From Acanthacorydalis orientalis (Eukaryota > Arthropoda > Insecta > Megaloptera > Corydalidae), in NCBI GenBank assembly GCA_034766995.1, contig CM068313.1, positions 59,345,877-59,409,876 on the forward strand: a stretch of 64,000 nt of DNA. The letters run 5' to 3'. Made by a program: the position numbers and the translations under genes. The notes beneath the pieces are model-generated. The model had not been told where the DNA came from. It was given only the letters and a program-made list of their open reading frames with translations, and did not search any database. Within the stretch, counting starts at the first letter, position 1, and the number at the start of each line of letters is the position of its first letter. Shown here one piece after another: positions 49,582 through 60,202 of this stretch.

Positions 49582-50180
49582 TAAATGCATTGTGAGCGGT
49601 CAACACATGATTTTGGTCAATGCCTGTATGTCATTTTCCGAAACGTTCCGAAAATTCTCGACCAAAAACGAAATCCGATCAGGACCACTTGTCATATATT
49701 CTCACTTTTTTGTGTACTGAAGATGTAATGAGTATCTGTTTATTTATAAAATAAAAGTATGAAAGTGATTTTTGTATTTTCTAAAGTGTACACTATAATG
49801 AATAAAAGAAATGTCAGCACTTTAGTGTATCAAGTAAACATTGAAGAACAACATTGTTCAAGGAATCAATTTTCAGTGTTTCTGCGATGATACGTTTGTT
49901 AATGGCAAGACTTTATTTTCGACAATCTTTTGCATGAAATTCCCGTACGAAATGCATTTAACTAATAATATGAATGCATACAAACTGATCATAATTTTTA
50001 TGAAAACGGGACTTGAGGGTATTTTGCATCTTGCATTAAATAGCTTCGTACGAATCAGGTCTCTACGTTAGCGTAGGATTTTTTGTTTCAGCTCCTGAAA
50101 TCGCCGAACGCAAACCGTACGGTCATGCAGCGGATTGGTGGTCGTTGGGTGTTTTGACTTGCGTAATGTTATCTGGAAAG
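31338..50180 (+). CDS. RSKR: Ribosomal protein S6 kinase-related protein (RSKR/SGK494-like), first 7 coding exons
   Basis: Orphan AGC-type Ser/Thr kinase. Coding exons 31338-31415, 31510-31622, 31706-31934, 32001-32124, 35530-35637, 35704-35862 and 50092-50180; phases agree and give 300 residues. The N-terminus [11 protein letters not shown] has Gly2 with Ser6, a good N-myristoylation site; vertebrate SGK494 also starts MG. Then [14 protein letters not shown] at 81-94, the family signature ahead of the kinase domain. Kinase motifs: Gly-loop ISHGTYGRV (111-119, first Gly replaced as is common in this family), Lys134 (YALKII), alpha-C Glu in VKEEV, catalytic loop YRDLKPEN (227-234), DFG 247-249, RYMAPE ending at 273, DWWSLGV. 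The essential residues present suggest activity. The last donor (AAG|GTAGGA) shows that about 100 more residues are encoded further on; I could not find those exons before 64000. Intron 6 is 14,229 bp and contains ATG101. Confidence 0.88.
32527..32620. repeat. (TA)n(TG)n microsatellite in RSKR intron 4
   Basis: About 75 bases of TA followed by about 20 of TG. Confidence 0.95.
33605..34824 (-). mobile_element. Internally deleted piggyBac element (1.22 kb)
   Basis: Flanked by TTAA at 33601-33604 and 34825-34828. Tips are CACTAGATTTACG on the left and, inverted, CACTAGATTTATGG on the right. The minus strand at 34110-33880 keeps the transposase C-terminus ([20 protein letters not shown] ... [15 protein letters not shown]), but the N-terminal half and much of the catalytic core are missing or broken; cysteine-rich C-terminal codons lie near 33770-33850. 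Subterminal palindromic motifs like gtcaatttgacgg recur near the right end. Lies in RSKR intron 4. Same family as the longer copy at 61335-63381. Confidence 0.85.
36262..36918 (+). CDS. ATG101: Autophagy-related protein 101 (HORMA), nested in RSKR intron 6
   Basis: ATG101 is a HORMA-domain protein that pairs with ATG13 in the ULK1/Atg1 complex and starts autophagosome formation. The intact single-exon ORF gives 218 residues, exactly the length of the human protein. It starts [20 protein letters not shown] and includes [62 protein letters not shown] and [12 protein letters not shown], ending IRETLAL. The WF finger, needed to recruit downstream factors, is kept as Trp110 and Phe112 at the same positions as in human. 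The gene lies entirely within the 14.2-kb intron between RSKR exons 6 and 7, same strand, 399 bases after the donor. It has no introns of its own, so it may be an old retrocopy or have lost introns. Confidence 0.96.
   Translation: MNARSQIFELTMEGRQVDEAVASIFHTVLFHRSLGKFLYNAEGSYSVGTVGYTDVDCDFIDFTYVCCTSSTLDRTIKREISGFSELLRGNDGTGSGQISLEFFQKKRNRWPFQPECIPWEVWTIRLELINLNSEDERQVCREKVGEMLTDKILYITEVMNRHDYVPKMPNQSELELIFDTSYHDVQPYLFKFNYSTAGPSNTSVGTTMKKLIRETLAL
37694..37765. repeat. (TA)n microsatellite
   Basis: About 72 bases of pure TA in RSKR intron 6. Confidence 0.95.
38001..38069. repeat. (TA)n microsatellite
   Basis: TA array with one gtg interruption. Confidence 0.95.
41480..41830. other. CpG-rich island with short palindromes in RSKR intron 6
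   Basis: CpG is frequent (tcgcgacgtc, gccgacgtcgcgac) and several short perfect palindromes occur, such as cacgacggcgctgtcgtg near 41624-41641. No ORF. Could be an internal promoter, enhancer or a noncoding RNA start; nothing in the sequence decides this. Confidence 0.3.
42830..43760. other. CpG-rich, unrecognised segment in RSKR intron 6
   Basis: Codon-like CpG-rich composition similar to host exons in this window, but frames (42913-43104, 43301-43561 plus; 43581-43393 minus) are short and match no family I know. It may be a promoter or untranslated exon of an unrecognised transcript. Confidence 0.3.
44188..44290. repeat. (TA)n microsatellite with TATG interruptions
   Basis: About 100 bases of TA with tatg units. 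Confidence 0.95.
44892..45019. repeat. 128-base inverted repeat (MITE remnant or hairpin RNA candidate)
   Basis: Left arm begins gtccttttcctttaggatca and the right arm is its inverse (tgatcctaaaggaagaggac), each about 37 bases with a few mismatches, separated by about 54 bases. No protein coding. A microRNA precursor is less likely because the loop is large. Confidence 0.5.
45025..46115. other. AT-rich spacer in RSKR intron 6
   Basis: Contains a broken TA array at 45427-45516. The rest has no recognised feature. Confidence 0.4.
46120..47600 (-). mobile_element. Degenerate Tc1-like transposon, interrupted by a hAT MITE
   Basis: Minus-strand pieces from right to left: [16 protein letters not shown] (first catalytic block, Asp kept, about 47010-47075), [13 protein letters not shown] (second block, 46400-46440) and [20 protein letters not shown] (third block with Glu changed to Lys, 46210-46290). 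Stops and frameshifts are frequent. Terminal repeats were not resolved. A 365-base hAT-type insert separates the first and second blocks. Confidence 0.7.
46451..46815. mobile_element. hAT-type MITE nested in the Tc1 remnant
   Basis: Left tip CAGGATCGGGGAAC and inverted right tip TAGGGGCGGGGAAC match over 14 bases with three differences. Flanks tgtcagaa (46443-46450) and tattagaa (46816-46823) agree at six of eight positions, as expected of an old 8-bp duplication. The Tc1 reading resumes on the far side. No transposase inside. Confidence 0.65.
47944..48031. repeat. (TA)n microsatellite, left part of an array split by a mariner
   Basis: About 88 bases of TA ending exactly where the mariner starts; the array resumes at 49240-49298 on the other side. 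Confidence 0.95.
48034..49235 (-). mobile_element. Mariner element inserted in a (TA)n array (1.20 kb)
   Basis: Ends GGAGGTTGCACTGAAAGGCG and, inverted, GGAGATTGCAATGAAAGCCG, flanked by TA. The minus strand holds a transposase in several frames: [20 protein letters not shown] (N-terminal HTH, 49041 leftward), [16 protein letters not shown] (first Asp), [11 protein letters not shown] (second Asp). The third block is frameshifted ([12 protein letters not shown] in place of PYSPDLAPSD). The gene is broken, but the element is full length with both ends. Confidence 0.85.
49240..49298. repeat. (TA)n microsatellite, right part of the split array
   Basis: About 58 bases of TA immediately right of the mariner. 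Confidence 0.95.
49510..49576. repeat. (TA)n microsatellite
   Basis: About 65 bases of TA preceded by a short TG run. Confidence 0.95.
49580..50091. other. End of RSKR intron 6, no feature recognised
   Basis: Moderately AT-rich DNA leading to the acceptor tttgtttcag before exon 7. Short frames lack similarity to known proteins. Confidence 0.4.
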
Positions 50181-50709
50181 GTAGGATTATCTTTTGATTT
50201 TAAGTAACAGTTCTGTCGTTCATTGTTCGAGTGATGTTGTTTTTAAAGGAGGTAATTCGTCAAGATTTAATCGGACATTTGTGTAAGCGTGTGTATTATT
50301 TTGTTTCGTACGAATGTACAGTAGATTCTAATCGAAAAATCTGGAACTGTCTCGAAAGATTTAACATTTCAAAGAGAGCAAGCTGAGTAGTATCTTCTTA
50401 TCATCTAAAAAACAACCAAAATATTTAAGGGCATATCTACGTTTTGCGACTTCAAAAATAGCCTGTTTTCATGATTTTTTTACATGGAAAATAATGTTTT
50501 ATTTCAAAACTAAATATACGTTTTAAAGGGCACACACACTGTAGATTATTTTAATATTTTTTCCAAGTCGATATTTTGCGCCACGTGCTAGTGTGACACA
50601 TTATTGAGATGACCTAATCGATGCGGCGTTCCGCGGTATCGGACGTATTTCCGAGAGATGTTATCTGGATCGAAATTTTCTAATTGTAAATTAAAACAGA
50701 TAGACTAGA

Positions 50710-51188
50710 CCACGGTCTTGGATACAGGTCTCGCAACGACGGTCTGAAAACGGCATCGCTTGTCGGTCGAACTTTTTAATAATAATCTCCGACAACAACA
50801 CGCGATGCCACCCGTAAAGAGATACACTCCCTCCCCCCCTTATCTCGAACAGTGTAGCGCGAATCTTAAATATGCATTAACAAAGACAAAATTATTAAAT
50901 ATGTATAAGTGCGCGACATTTATCACCTTTTAATATTCTGTGACATTTTATTATTTTTCAATACTCAACTTCCATGGAAATTCGAACAGTAGAAAGCTCT
51001 ATTATTGGAACTACGCTATCGTCACGAGAGCGGTGACAAGTAAGTTATGGTTAGGTAGAAGTGTGTCCCTTTACGGGTGGTACCGCGTAGTGGCGGAAAT
51101 CGTAATTAAAAAGATCGACCGACAAGCGATACCGTTTCGGTCATCGAAATCGCTCTATTCGTCGCCGGACCCGTGTATACGACCGCGG
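50710..51188. mobile_element. Inverted-repeat MITE, copy 2 (479 bp, perfect 6-bp target duplication)
   Basis: Begins CCACGG, ends CCGCGG, with the same arms and central part as 12747-13220 (for example acttccatggaaattcgaac in both centres). Flanked by actaga on both sides (50704-50709, 51189-51194). It lies in the RSKR intron after exon 7. No transposase; the source of the mobilising enzyme is unknown. Confidence 0.85.
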
Positions 51189-51194
51189 ACTAGA

Positions 51195-53717
51195 CTAATT
51201 GATGACGCTGTCTTTTGTTTAAACAATAATTTTTCCGGAAATGGCAGCTGTTCGGAATAAAAACCATGAAATATCGACCCTGAAACGGGCATCTGTTTAG
51301 TTAATAACAAATCGAAAAATACAAATATCTGAACGATTGTATATGAAAAACTAGGTAACGATCTAAGAAATTTTTATGCAAAATTTCACGCAAATCGGTC
51401 AAGCGTTTGCTGAGATATTTCTGGTACCGATTTGGAAAAGTCGGTTTCGAGAAAAGCGCGTCGAAAGTTTCCAGTAGGTTTCAAAGCCAGATTTCGATTG
51501 AATTTTCTAGTGAATTTGTGTGTTTCTCCGTTAATTTACATGCCTGAACCGTAGAGTGAACGCTTTTTCCTCCTCTCTGTTGAGCTATGCGCTCTGTCCG
51601 GGCTCCCTTCATCGCGCTCGGCGGATCTCGACCTCTAGAAATCGTTTTTCTCGGCCCACCGATGAGCAGACCTTCCACAATCGATTTGGATCATTTTTAA
51701 AAGTGCCACTTGTACCTCGTCGAGTGCACAAGCGGCGATACTTACGGCAATTTCGCCTACCGGAAGACGACCGCCGTGTAATTCCTCTGGCGCTATTTTC
51801 CATATCAAATAGTTTTCTTTTTTTAAACTTTCACTGTTACCTTGTGCAAATCACACTCAACGCTCCAGTGGACTCTCCGAACTCAGATCTTCGTAAATGG
51901 ATTTTATCGCTTCAAGAACATTCCGTGGAAGTGCTTGGTAGTCGTGTTTATACCTACGTGTAAACACAGTGTGACATTTTTGGCCGTAGCTCTGACAATT
52001 TAACGAATTTCACGACAAATTCTGTGAAAATGTTTTTGAGGGACAGTACTACCTGAATATGCGATTTTCGAAAAATCGATTTTTTTCACCTCTATAAAAG
52101 GTCTACCATGTCCTTAATTCCGAAACAAGTGTATTTCGATTTCAAACACCAGTTTCCGTACGTATTCTAGTTTACTATTATGAAAAAAGAACAGTGTTCT
52201 GTATGAAGGATTAGACATATTTTTTGTCCTTTAACTACCATACAGTGTCTGAATCTGTATAAAACCGAACCTGGGTTATAGCGAACACGGATACAACCAG
52301 TTCAAATGTCACATCGATTTAGGTTCATCGATATTTCAATGCAGACACTCACTTTTATAAAGAGTTTGTTTTGACGATATACCGAGTAAAATTTGTCTCT
52401 CTTCTAAGAGTTTCATTATTTGCTTAACTGACAATAAGCTGTATTTTTTTTTTTTAGAATAGTCACAACTATCTCACGTATCACCAAATAGGAAATTGTC
52501 CGTATGTTATCTGTATTATCATTTTAATCAGAGCCTAAAAAGTATTTCGGTTTCAAATGAAACGATGAATATATTCATATTACTCTTATAGATATCTATT
52601 AGTGTTTTATTTAAATTTCGCATTTATCTGTTATGTAATACATGTGAAATTTCCGATCATATCGGAATTTATATTGAAAAATGACGATTTTACTTGTCAC
52701 CGATGCTGCTTGGACGCTAGTGACAGTTGTCGACGCGCCCTTAAACCCCAAAACATTTATTAACTGACGGACGTAACGAGGAAGTATTATCAGTTCAGCA
52801 TTTCTCGCTATTGTCGAATTTGACTGCAACTTTTATTTTTAAACTAGTGTGCAAATACGTGTCAAAATTGACGAGAAAATAGAACGAAAGAAAAACTGTT
52901 TATCGATTCTTACAACGTGATATATTTCAGTATAAAAAATACCTAAGAACGAAACTTAATGAATTAAACTTGAAACCTATGAGCCGACGAAGGAAACATC
53001 TCCCGTCGCCATTGATGTTCGTCCGCATTGATCCGTTTGTCCGCAGGACAGAGTGACGAGAAATGTGTGTTTTCATTATTGTAAAAAGTCTGTTAATTAA
53101 GTGAAACAACGACCACATGATCATACGTGTATTTTATCAGGTGATATTTTTAAATATTAAATGTCTAAATAAAACGGTATTTGACTCGACTGAATCTAAA
53201 GGAGAAATTGTTTCGTTTTTATATGAGATTCCGACGGTTCAAACCGTTTGGTTTTTTATTCGAAAAAATACTCTGCTTTTTCTAGTGAACGTAGTGTACG
53301 ATAATTTCCAGTCTTTTCCGGTAGTTGTCCGGTGAGATCGATTTTCTTGCTTTTTCGCCGGAATAAAAAATAAGAATGAAATGACATTGAAACAACACTG
53401 ATCGAGTTTCAGCTCTACTTCGTTCAATAATATCAAGAGATCCGAACAGAGGCGGATCCCGGGCTGGAACGTCGCAGAGAGGAGCGTTGCTAGAGAAGGA
53501 ATTTTAGAAATACACAAATATATGCTGTTAACCGTATGTTCTTCTGTGAATAATAGTATGCGTTTACGTGCTCGTTCGATATTTTCAAACATATTAATAT
53601 TTGTAATCCTTTAGTTGTAAATCCCGTGTATATACGTCCGCTCTTTTTGCCTAGATCGAAATTAAAATTCACTCTCATTTAGATTTATGATAAGACTTGT
53701 GCTTTGATGGGTTAAAG
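51195..53717. other. Intronic or intergenic DNA with an unidentified repeat-like patch
   Basis: Part of 51340-52110 looks repeat-derived (gcaaatcggtcaagcgttt, gaaaaatcgattttt motifs that recur in insect DNA transposons) and carries short antisense open frames of basic composition, none recognised. I searched this stretch for the missing C-terminal RSKR exons and saw none. Confidence 0.35.
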
Positions 53718-56700
53718 CAGGTGTGTCAAACTTAATTAAAACACGGGCCATTTAATGCAACTCGTAAGATTCACGTGGGCCACATCACATTTACAAATTT
53801 TCTTAAAGTTATATTTTTAAGTGCGGATTCGGGAATATGGATAGGATAATTAAAACACATTATGCAATTAAGTGAATTTAGGGCAGTAATTTATAATATT
53901 GCTATATAATTGCTTTTATTTAAACATTTATTTAAACATTTATTTAATTTAATTTATTTATAAAACTGAAATTATTTTTTTTACCGGAAACTTGCCAGCG
54001 CTTTCCTCCTACTAGTTTTCCAATATCTGGATTCAGAGACTGAGAACAGACAATCTTCATTATGGCAGATAGATGTTTATCAGTTAATCTTGATCTGTTG
54101 GCCGTTTTATTTAATTTAATGGACGAGAATAGTTGCTTACACAAGTACGTACCCCCAAAATAGCATAAAATTTGTGCAGCAAACTTGTTAATTTCCGGGT
54201 ATTTTTCACCTAAATAAGAATATATTTTGGGAATTCCTACTTCTCGATATTTGTCTTTTAAAACCGAATCATTCTGGAAATCAATTAATTCCAGTTGTAT
54301 CGAAGTGGGAGCATTTTCAACTTCAACGGAAAAAGGCCCAATAGAAAGAGAAAAAAAATGTCTGTAACTCTTTGAAATCATTATAACGTTTATCGAATTC
54401 GTTTTTGATTTCTTCAATCTTACCACAATATTGTGAAAATGAGCAACTTTGGTTTTGTGCTTTTAACCGCTCACACGTAGGAAAATATGTCAAAACGTTT
54501 TTTTTTTTTTTTGTAAATGATTTTTAAACAAAGTAAGTTTTTGTACAAAACTTGCTGTTGCATCGTACATATTCGCTAATAATTGATCTTTGCCTTGCAA
54601 TGTAATATTAAGATTATTCAGATGACCTGTAATATCTGTTAAAAATGCCAGATCTTTTACCCACAAAGGATCTTTTATAATCGATATATTTTCGTTGTTT
54701 TCATCTTTCATTTCAAGAAATACAATTATTCCCTCCAAACGCAGATAGAAACTCTTCAGGACCTTGTGGCAGGACAACCGGCGAACTTCTGTGTAATAAG
54801 GAAGATCTTCGCATTCGGATTCTAAATCTTTAACGAACGAAGTAAATTGGCGATGGTTAAGTGCTCTCTCGATCGAATAAAGTTGACTGTCTTTGTTACT
54901 GTTTTAAGTACTTCGTCCGTTTTTAATATTTTTAAACAGATAACTTGTCGGTGAATAAGGCAATGGAAAGTCCTGATTTTCGGTTTATCTGGATATTCAT
55001 CTTGTAATTTTCCTGTCAGTCTTGACACAAATCCCTTAGTTTCACCCGTCATCGATTTAGCGCCGTCAGTTGTTACAGAAACAAGCCTGTCAAGAGGAAG
55101 ATTAAATTTTCCTAAAACGCTCCATACAGCATCAAAAATATCTTCACCAGTTGTAGTTCCATAAAGAGGGATAATTTCCAATAATTCTTCAGTGATCCTC
55201 ATATTATTGTCGCAACTACGAAAAAAAAACAGCAACTTGTACAACATCTCTCACATCCGTGCTTTCATCAGTCGCAATTGAAAAGAACCGGGCTTTGGTA
55301 GATATTTCCTGTAGTTGTGAACTAACGTTATCTGCCGTTTCAGTAATTCTGCCTACCACCGTATTTCTTGATAATGATATATCTCGAAATGACTGTACCT
55401 TTTCTGGACAGACGAATTCGGCAGCTTTTATCATACATTCGTTGATTAAAGAATCATCGGTGAATGATTTTGAATGTTTTGCTAATACGAGGATGGTCCT
55501 AGAAGTACCCGACCCAACAAAGAAAACACAAAAATTTTGGAAAAAAATATATTTATTTTTTTGACATCATCTCCTTTCAGCGCTATACACTTTCCCCAGC
55601 GATGTTCAATAAGTTCGATACCCTTTTTATAATAAGAACTGTATTGCTCCTCAAAATACCCATTAACTGCCGACATCACTTCTTCATCGTTGGGAAATCT
55701 TTGACCACTGAGCCATTTTTTCAAGTTTGGGAACAGAAAATAATCCGAGGGGGCTAAATCTGGCGAATAGGGTGTATGAGGTAGCAATTCAAACTTTAAT
55801 TCATCAATTTTGGCCATTGCAATAACGGATTTGTGAGCTGGTGCATTGTCTTGATGAGACAACACTTTCTTCTTAGCCAAATGCGGCCGTTTTTGCTTGA
55901 TTTCTTCGCTCAAACGTTGCAATAAGTTCGCATAATATTCGCCGTTGATAGTTTTTCCTATTTCAAGACAGTCAATGAAAATTATCCCACGCGCATCCCA
56001 AATACCGACGCCATGACCTTGCCTGTGGATGAAACGGTCTTCGCCTTCTTTGGAGCCGGTTCTCCCTTTTCAGTCCATTGTTTTGATTGTTCTTTTGTCT
56101 CGGGTGTGAAGTGATGGACCCATGTTTCATCCATGGTTATGAAACGGCGCAAAAATTCTGCTTTGTTGCTGTGAAACTTCGCTAAACACTCAATTGAAAC
56201 ATCTTCACGACACTGATTTTGCTCGAGTGTGAGCAAACGCGGCACCCATCTTGCACACAGCTTTCTCATGTCCAAATTTTCAGATAATATGCGATGTACC
56301 GCACTTTTTGAAATGCCTACTATGTCTGCTAGCTCGCGCACTTTCAGTCGACGATCATCCAGTACCGCTTTGTGGATTTTCTTCACCATTTCTGGAGTCG
56401 TCACCTCATTTGGTCGACCACTGCGATGCTCGTCTTGGCAGCTCGTACGGCCTCGTTTAAACTCTGCTACCCAATATTTCACTGTTGTAAACGAAGGAGC
56501 AGACTCACCCAGAGTAGAATCCAGTTCAGCTTTTATATTGGTTGGTCTGAGGCCTTTCAAATAAAAGTATTGTATCACGTAACGATGACCAATTTTCTCC
56601 ATTTTCACAAATTCACTGAAAAAGTTCACTATTGATGGCTGCCAAACAAATACTAAACAACGTGGCGTCCTCAAACTTGAAAAATATGCTTTGTAGATTG

Positions 56701-57214
56701 TGTACTTTCTAATACAGTGATATTTTTCAAACAACTACCGCCATCCTTAGGTCAGGCCGGGTACTTCTGGGACCACCCTCGTAGATAGCTTATTTCGTAA
56801 CTAGCTCTTATTATAATACTGATTCATTACTTTTCATGAATTTTGTAAGCACTCTTTGCTGGCTATTAAGTGAATTCTTCATTGTTTTTAATTATTCTTC
56901 TCTTATTTTTCGTTCGACGCACGAAAATCGTTCTTCGTGATTAGTGCTATAATGCCGCTTAATGTTGTATTCTTTAGTGACACTAATTGATTCTTTGCAA
57001 GTTAAGCATGTAATTTTATTTGCACCATCCAGAGGGTTCTAACTCATTTTTAACATGACAAAATTGTGTGTACGGTATTGCCTCGATCTCCCCTAAGTGC
57101 TATTTTCTTCGTAACATATTGTTCTGTTTTCATTTTATTTAAGAGTATCGTAGGCCAGAAAAAATTACCTCGGGGGCCGCATGCGGCCCGCGGGTCGCCA
57201 GTTTGACACCCCTG
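53718..57214 (-). mobile_element. hAT element with BED-finger transposase, broken by a nested mariner
   Basis: Tips CAGGTGTGTCAAACTT and, inverted, CAGGGGTGTCAAACTGG, with a perfect 8-bp duplication ggttaaag (53710-53717, 57215-57222). The minus strand encodes a GTF2IRD2-like hAT transposase in pieces: BED finger ITCLTCKESISVTKEYNIKR with HY-STNH (57050-56870), FFSIATDESTDV (55330-55270), VSVTTDGAKSMTG, IRTFHCLIHRQ, LAFLTDITGHLNNLN and, to 53944, the dimerisation region. Frames change at several points and the mariner at 55488-56781 splits the gene, so it is inactive. Without the mariner the element is about 2.2 kb. Confidence 0.88.
55488..56781 (-). mobile_element. Nearly intact mariner nested in the hAT (1,294 bp)
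   Basis: Ends CGAGGATGGTCCTAGAAGTA and, inverted, CGAGGGTGGTCCCAGAAGTA, flanked by TA (55486-55487, 56782-56783). The transposase starts at 56602 (MEKIGHRYVIQYF) and runs to a frame break near 55990; the second part (EEIKQKRPHLAKKK...) continues on the minus strand. Both HTH regions are present (SGRPNEVTTPEMVKKIH, GISKSAVHRILSENL), as are the three catalytic Asp residues: MDETW, HQDNAPAH and SPDLAPSDY. At the break (MASVFGMRVG) a T-run appears one base short. The last codons read on into the terminal repeat instead of stopping. Confidence 0.93.
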
Positions 57215-57259
57215 GGTTAAAGGATTAAAATACAAACTAAACATGTATTTCAACATGCA

Positions 57260-58640
57260 CCGTCCGAAAAAAATATCGGCACAGTTAACATTTTTGCAAT
57301 TGAGAGGGCATATAATTAAAACATTCGTATTTTGTAACAGATTTATATATTTTATATTTATTTCTGTTTAATAATATGAAAATAATAATAATTCATTGGA
57401 ATCGCAAAAAATGGCATCAGTTAAAGTAGTCTCGTTCTTATCGAAAAAGCTATCGGCACAACTTGTAGTAATTTGAATTTCACTGATAATTATTTTCATA
57501 AAGCTTGAAACTGATAGTATGTCGGCGAACCTGTTCTCATTATCATCTCTTTTAATCTGTTCGGCATTGAAAAAATTAATTTCCACATCGCTTCCGGTTT
57601 TATATTTCCCCATACGCGTTCAATCACTTCCTTTAATTGAGATTTATTAGTTATATTTTCTGATCTTCCTAACCGGTATATTCCACAAGTGCTCAATCGG
57701 ATTTAAGTCAGGAGACTGTGGTGGTGTGTTAAGGGTATGGGGGAGGGGAGGGTGTTTTACTAAATCCATTCCCTTACTGCGTTGGCTGTGTGCTCGCGGT
57801 CATTGTCATGTAGAAAGTTGAAGTCACATTCAAGACCCGGCTTTTCGTCGCTTTTTTTTTAGGTTATTTTTCAAAATATTTATATAAAACGTCTTATCTA
57901 GTATCCCATCGGATGAAAAAAAGCTCTCCCACACTAGACACTGCCGTACAACCACACACCATTACTCCGCCGGCCCCATGTTTCACAGTGGGTAACGAAT
58001 TTTCAGCACTCGATTGCATATTAGGTTTTCGCCACGACGGATTTTCGACCGTCGCAGCGAAAGATATTAAATTTACTTTCATCAGAACAAATCAGACTCT
58101 TCTCTAAAAATCGATATTTTTGTTTTGGAGGCCTTTTTGCGTAGTTGATTCTTTTACCCTTATTGATTTTAATTATAGGAGGGGGAGGGGATTCTACGCA
58201 TTGTAGCATTATAGTCAGCAGTATGCAGTATATTTTACACGGCTCTGGACGTTACAGTTTTATTAAAATCTATTTTCAACTGTGCTGCTACTTCTGATGG
58301 AGTGATTTTTGGATATTTTTAATTTTTTTTTATAAGAAACCGTTCTTCTTTATTCGAAAGTTGCCGTGGACGTCCACTTCTTGTTCGGTTTTCTATGTTT
58401 TCCTTGCCTTTAAATCGATTAATTACACTTCGAACTGTATGTCGGCTTTTTTTTTATTATTTCTCCAATAAAACCGCACAATTCCCTTTTGCATGCACAT
58501 CTAAAATAATTTTTCGTTCGAGTAATATAGTTTTTTTTTTATTTTTTAGACCGATGGTTTAATTTTATTGGCACTTTACTATACAATTTGAAAAAAAAAT
58601 CACCACACCTGCAGTGTCGCACAGATAATGTTTTACCGGG
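57260..58640 (-). mobile_element. Degenerate Tc1-like transposon A
   Basis: Minus-strand blocks in order: SGRPRQLSNKEERFLI (58390-58330), ICSDESKFNIFRCDGRK (first Asp, about 58100), TVKHGAGGVMVCGC, FLHDNDREHTANAV (second Asp, near 57810) and SPDLNPIEHLWNIPVRK (Glu kept, near 57700), then SMPNRLKEMIMR. All three catalytic residues remain, but frames are broken. A terminal-repeat-like cgtccgaaaaaaatatcggc is at 57261; the right end is unclear. Confidence 0.75.
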
Positions 58641-58734
58641 GATTTTCCTACTCATAAAAGTAATTGCAGGTTTGAAAAATTCATTGTAGCGAAGTTAACA
58701 AATTAAAATATAGCGTTCTACTGATAATTAATAC

Positions 58735-59560
58735 CACACTTTGCAAATTGTTTACCATGACTCTATTTTTAAATTCGGAGGATCCAGTAGCCTGTCTTCA
58801 CATCTTTCCGAAGATGCTGTACTGGATTGAAATCCGGCGATTACGTTGGTCAGGCTGCTAACTTTTTGTTTTCGCAATACATTTTTTTTTGTTGTACGCT
58901 TCGCGGATCATTATCCTGTTGGGAGATCCAATGAGGTGGCATATTGTGCGAAGCATGTCGTTTTGGAGAATTTCCAAGTAAATATCGACAGTCATTGTAT
59001 CGTCAATCCAGTGAACTGGTCCGATCCCGTGTCACGAAAACAGCCCCAGATCATAATTTTTCCTCCGCTGTCTTTGAGCGTCTTCCTTGTATGTCGCGAG
59101 GAAAATTCTTTGTTTCTGGGATGTCCGACAAAGTGTCTTCTCTCGAAATCAAATAAAGTTACTCTGAACTCATCACTCCACCTAATATTCTACCACTTTT
59201 GGTAATCTTTTTACCGCACCAGTCGCGTTCTCATCTTTTGTAAACACGGTTTTTTCTTTAATATTCTTCCTGCTCAAATGAACCACTTTTTTTAGCCACT
59301 CAATCAATATGTTACCTTCTGTTAACCTTCTTCGTACAGCCCTAGACCGTACACTGGAATTTATTTCACACAAAATGGACGAATTACACGGATATTTCTT
59401 TTGCAATTATTTATCAAATACGTATCAGTTATCGTGCGGCTAGGGGTTTGAATCGATGTTTTCCGCTTTCTTCCACTACTTGCAATAAGTCTTTCTCGCT
59501 GTCAGAGTATTATTAATCTTATTTTCCGAGTACCCGATAATTTTACCTATTTGCTTTTAT
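58735..59560 (-). mobile_element. Degenerate Tc1-like transposon B
   Basis: The minus strand reads GGKIMIWGCFRDTGSDQF near 59060-59010 (Tc1 GG-SVMVWGCF) and FTKDENATGAVKRLPK at 59240-59190, with a decayed SPDLNPI region near 58790-58850. A different, more decayed copy than transposon A. Ends not resolved. Confidence 0.55.
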
Positions 59561-59967
59561 AATTTTTATTACCTTATTAAATCAGTCGGTTCACTTTTTT
59601 TAATATCTGTTTTCTAAAATTAGACTTGTACTTAATTTTTTAAACTAAATTTTATATATTTCTTAGCTATTTTAGCCTTATAACACATTTCTGAATGCCC
59701 TCATAAATTACAAGTGGTCTCTTCAAAAGGTCTCGACCTAAATAAATGTTTAAATATTATTTCTAAAGCATCACAATTAATATCGCACATTTAAAAATAA
59801 ACACACATAAATTCAAGTTACTTAATATATATTTAATAGGATTACGATAACAGTCACCTATTTTAAAAAGCAAATCACTCGAACAGTAATAGAAAACGTA
59901 ATCAGAAAGAAATAAAAAAATCGCTGCAGATCTGTTGGAGAAAGACATTTAGATGTAAGAAATATCG

Positions 59968-59970
<3 letters not shown>

Positions 59971-60033
<63 letters not shown>
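59971..60033. repeat. (TA)n microsatellite
   Basis: About 62 bases of TA, left of a truncated mariner. Confidence 0.95.
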
Positions 60034-60036
<3 letters not shown>

Positions 60037-60197
60037 GAGTAATCAAAAAGTACGGTGAATGCTCCAATAAAAAAAATATTAGGATAAAATACAAATTACA
60101 GTTAATCCCCCCCTCCACCCACATACTTGCTACGTACTTATTCAAACGTTCTTGCCACTTTTCAAAACAGTATTACAAGTCGTTTTTCGTAGGTGCC

Positions 60198-60202
<5 letters not shown>
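60034..60202 (-). mobile_element. 3' end of a mariner between two (TA)n arrays
   Basis: Starts GAGGAGTAATCAAAAAGTAC, a mariner-type terminal sequence. The minus strand gives CFEKWQERLNKYVASMWVEG, the C-terminal end of a mariner transposase (cf. FE-W--RW-KC----G-YFEGD). Only about 170 bases remain; the other end is missing. Confidence 0.55.

Noticed and set aside
51556..51963. 135-aa plus-strand frame and antisense frames near 51.5 kb
   Set aside because: No recognisable domain on either strand; composition suggests a decayed repeat.
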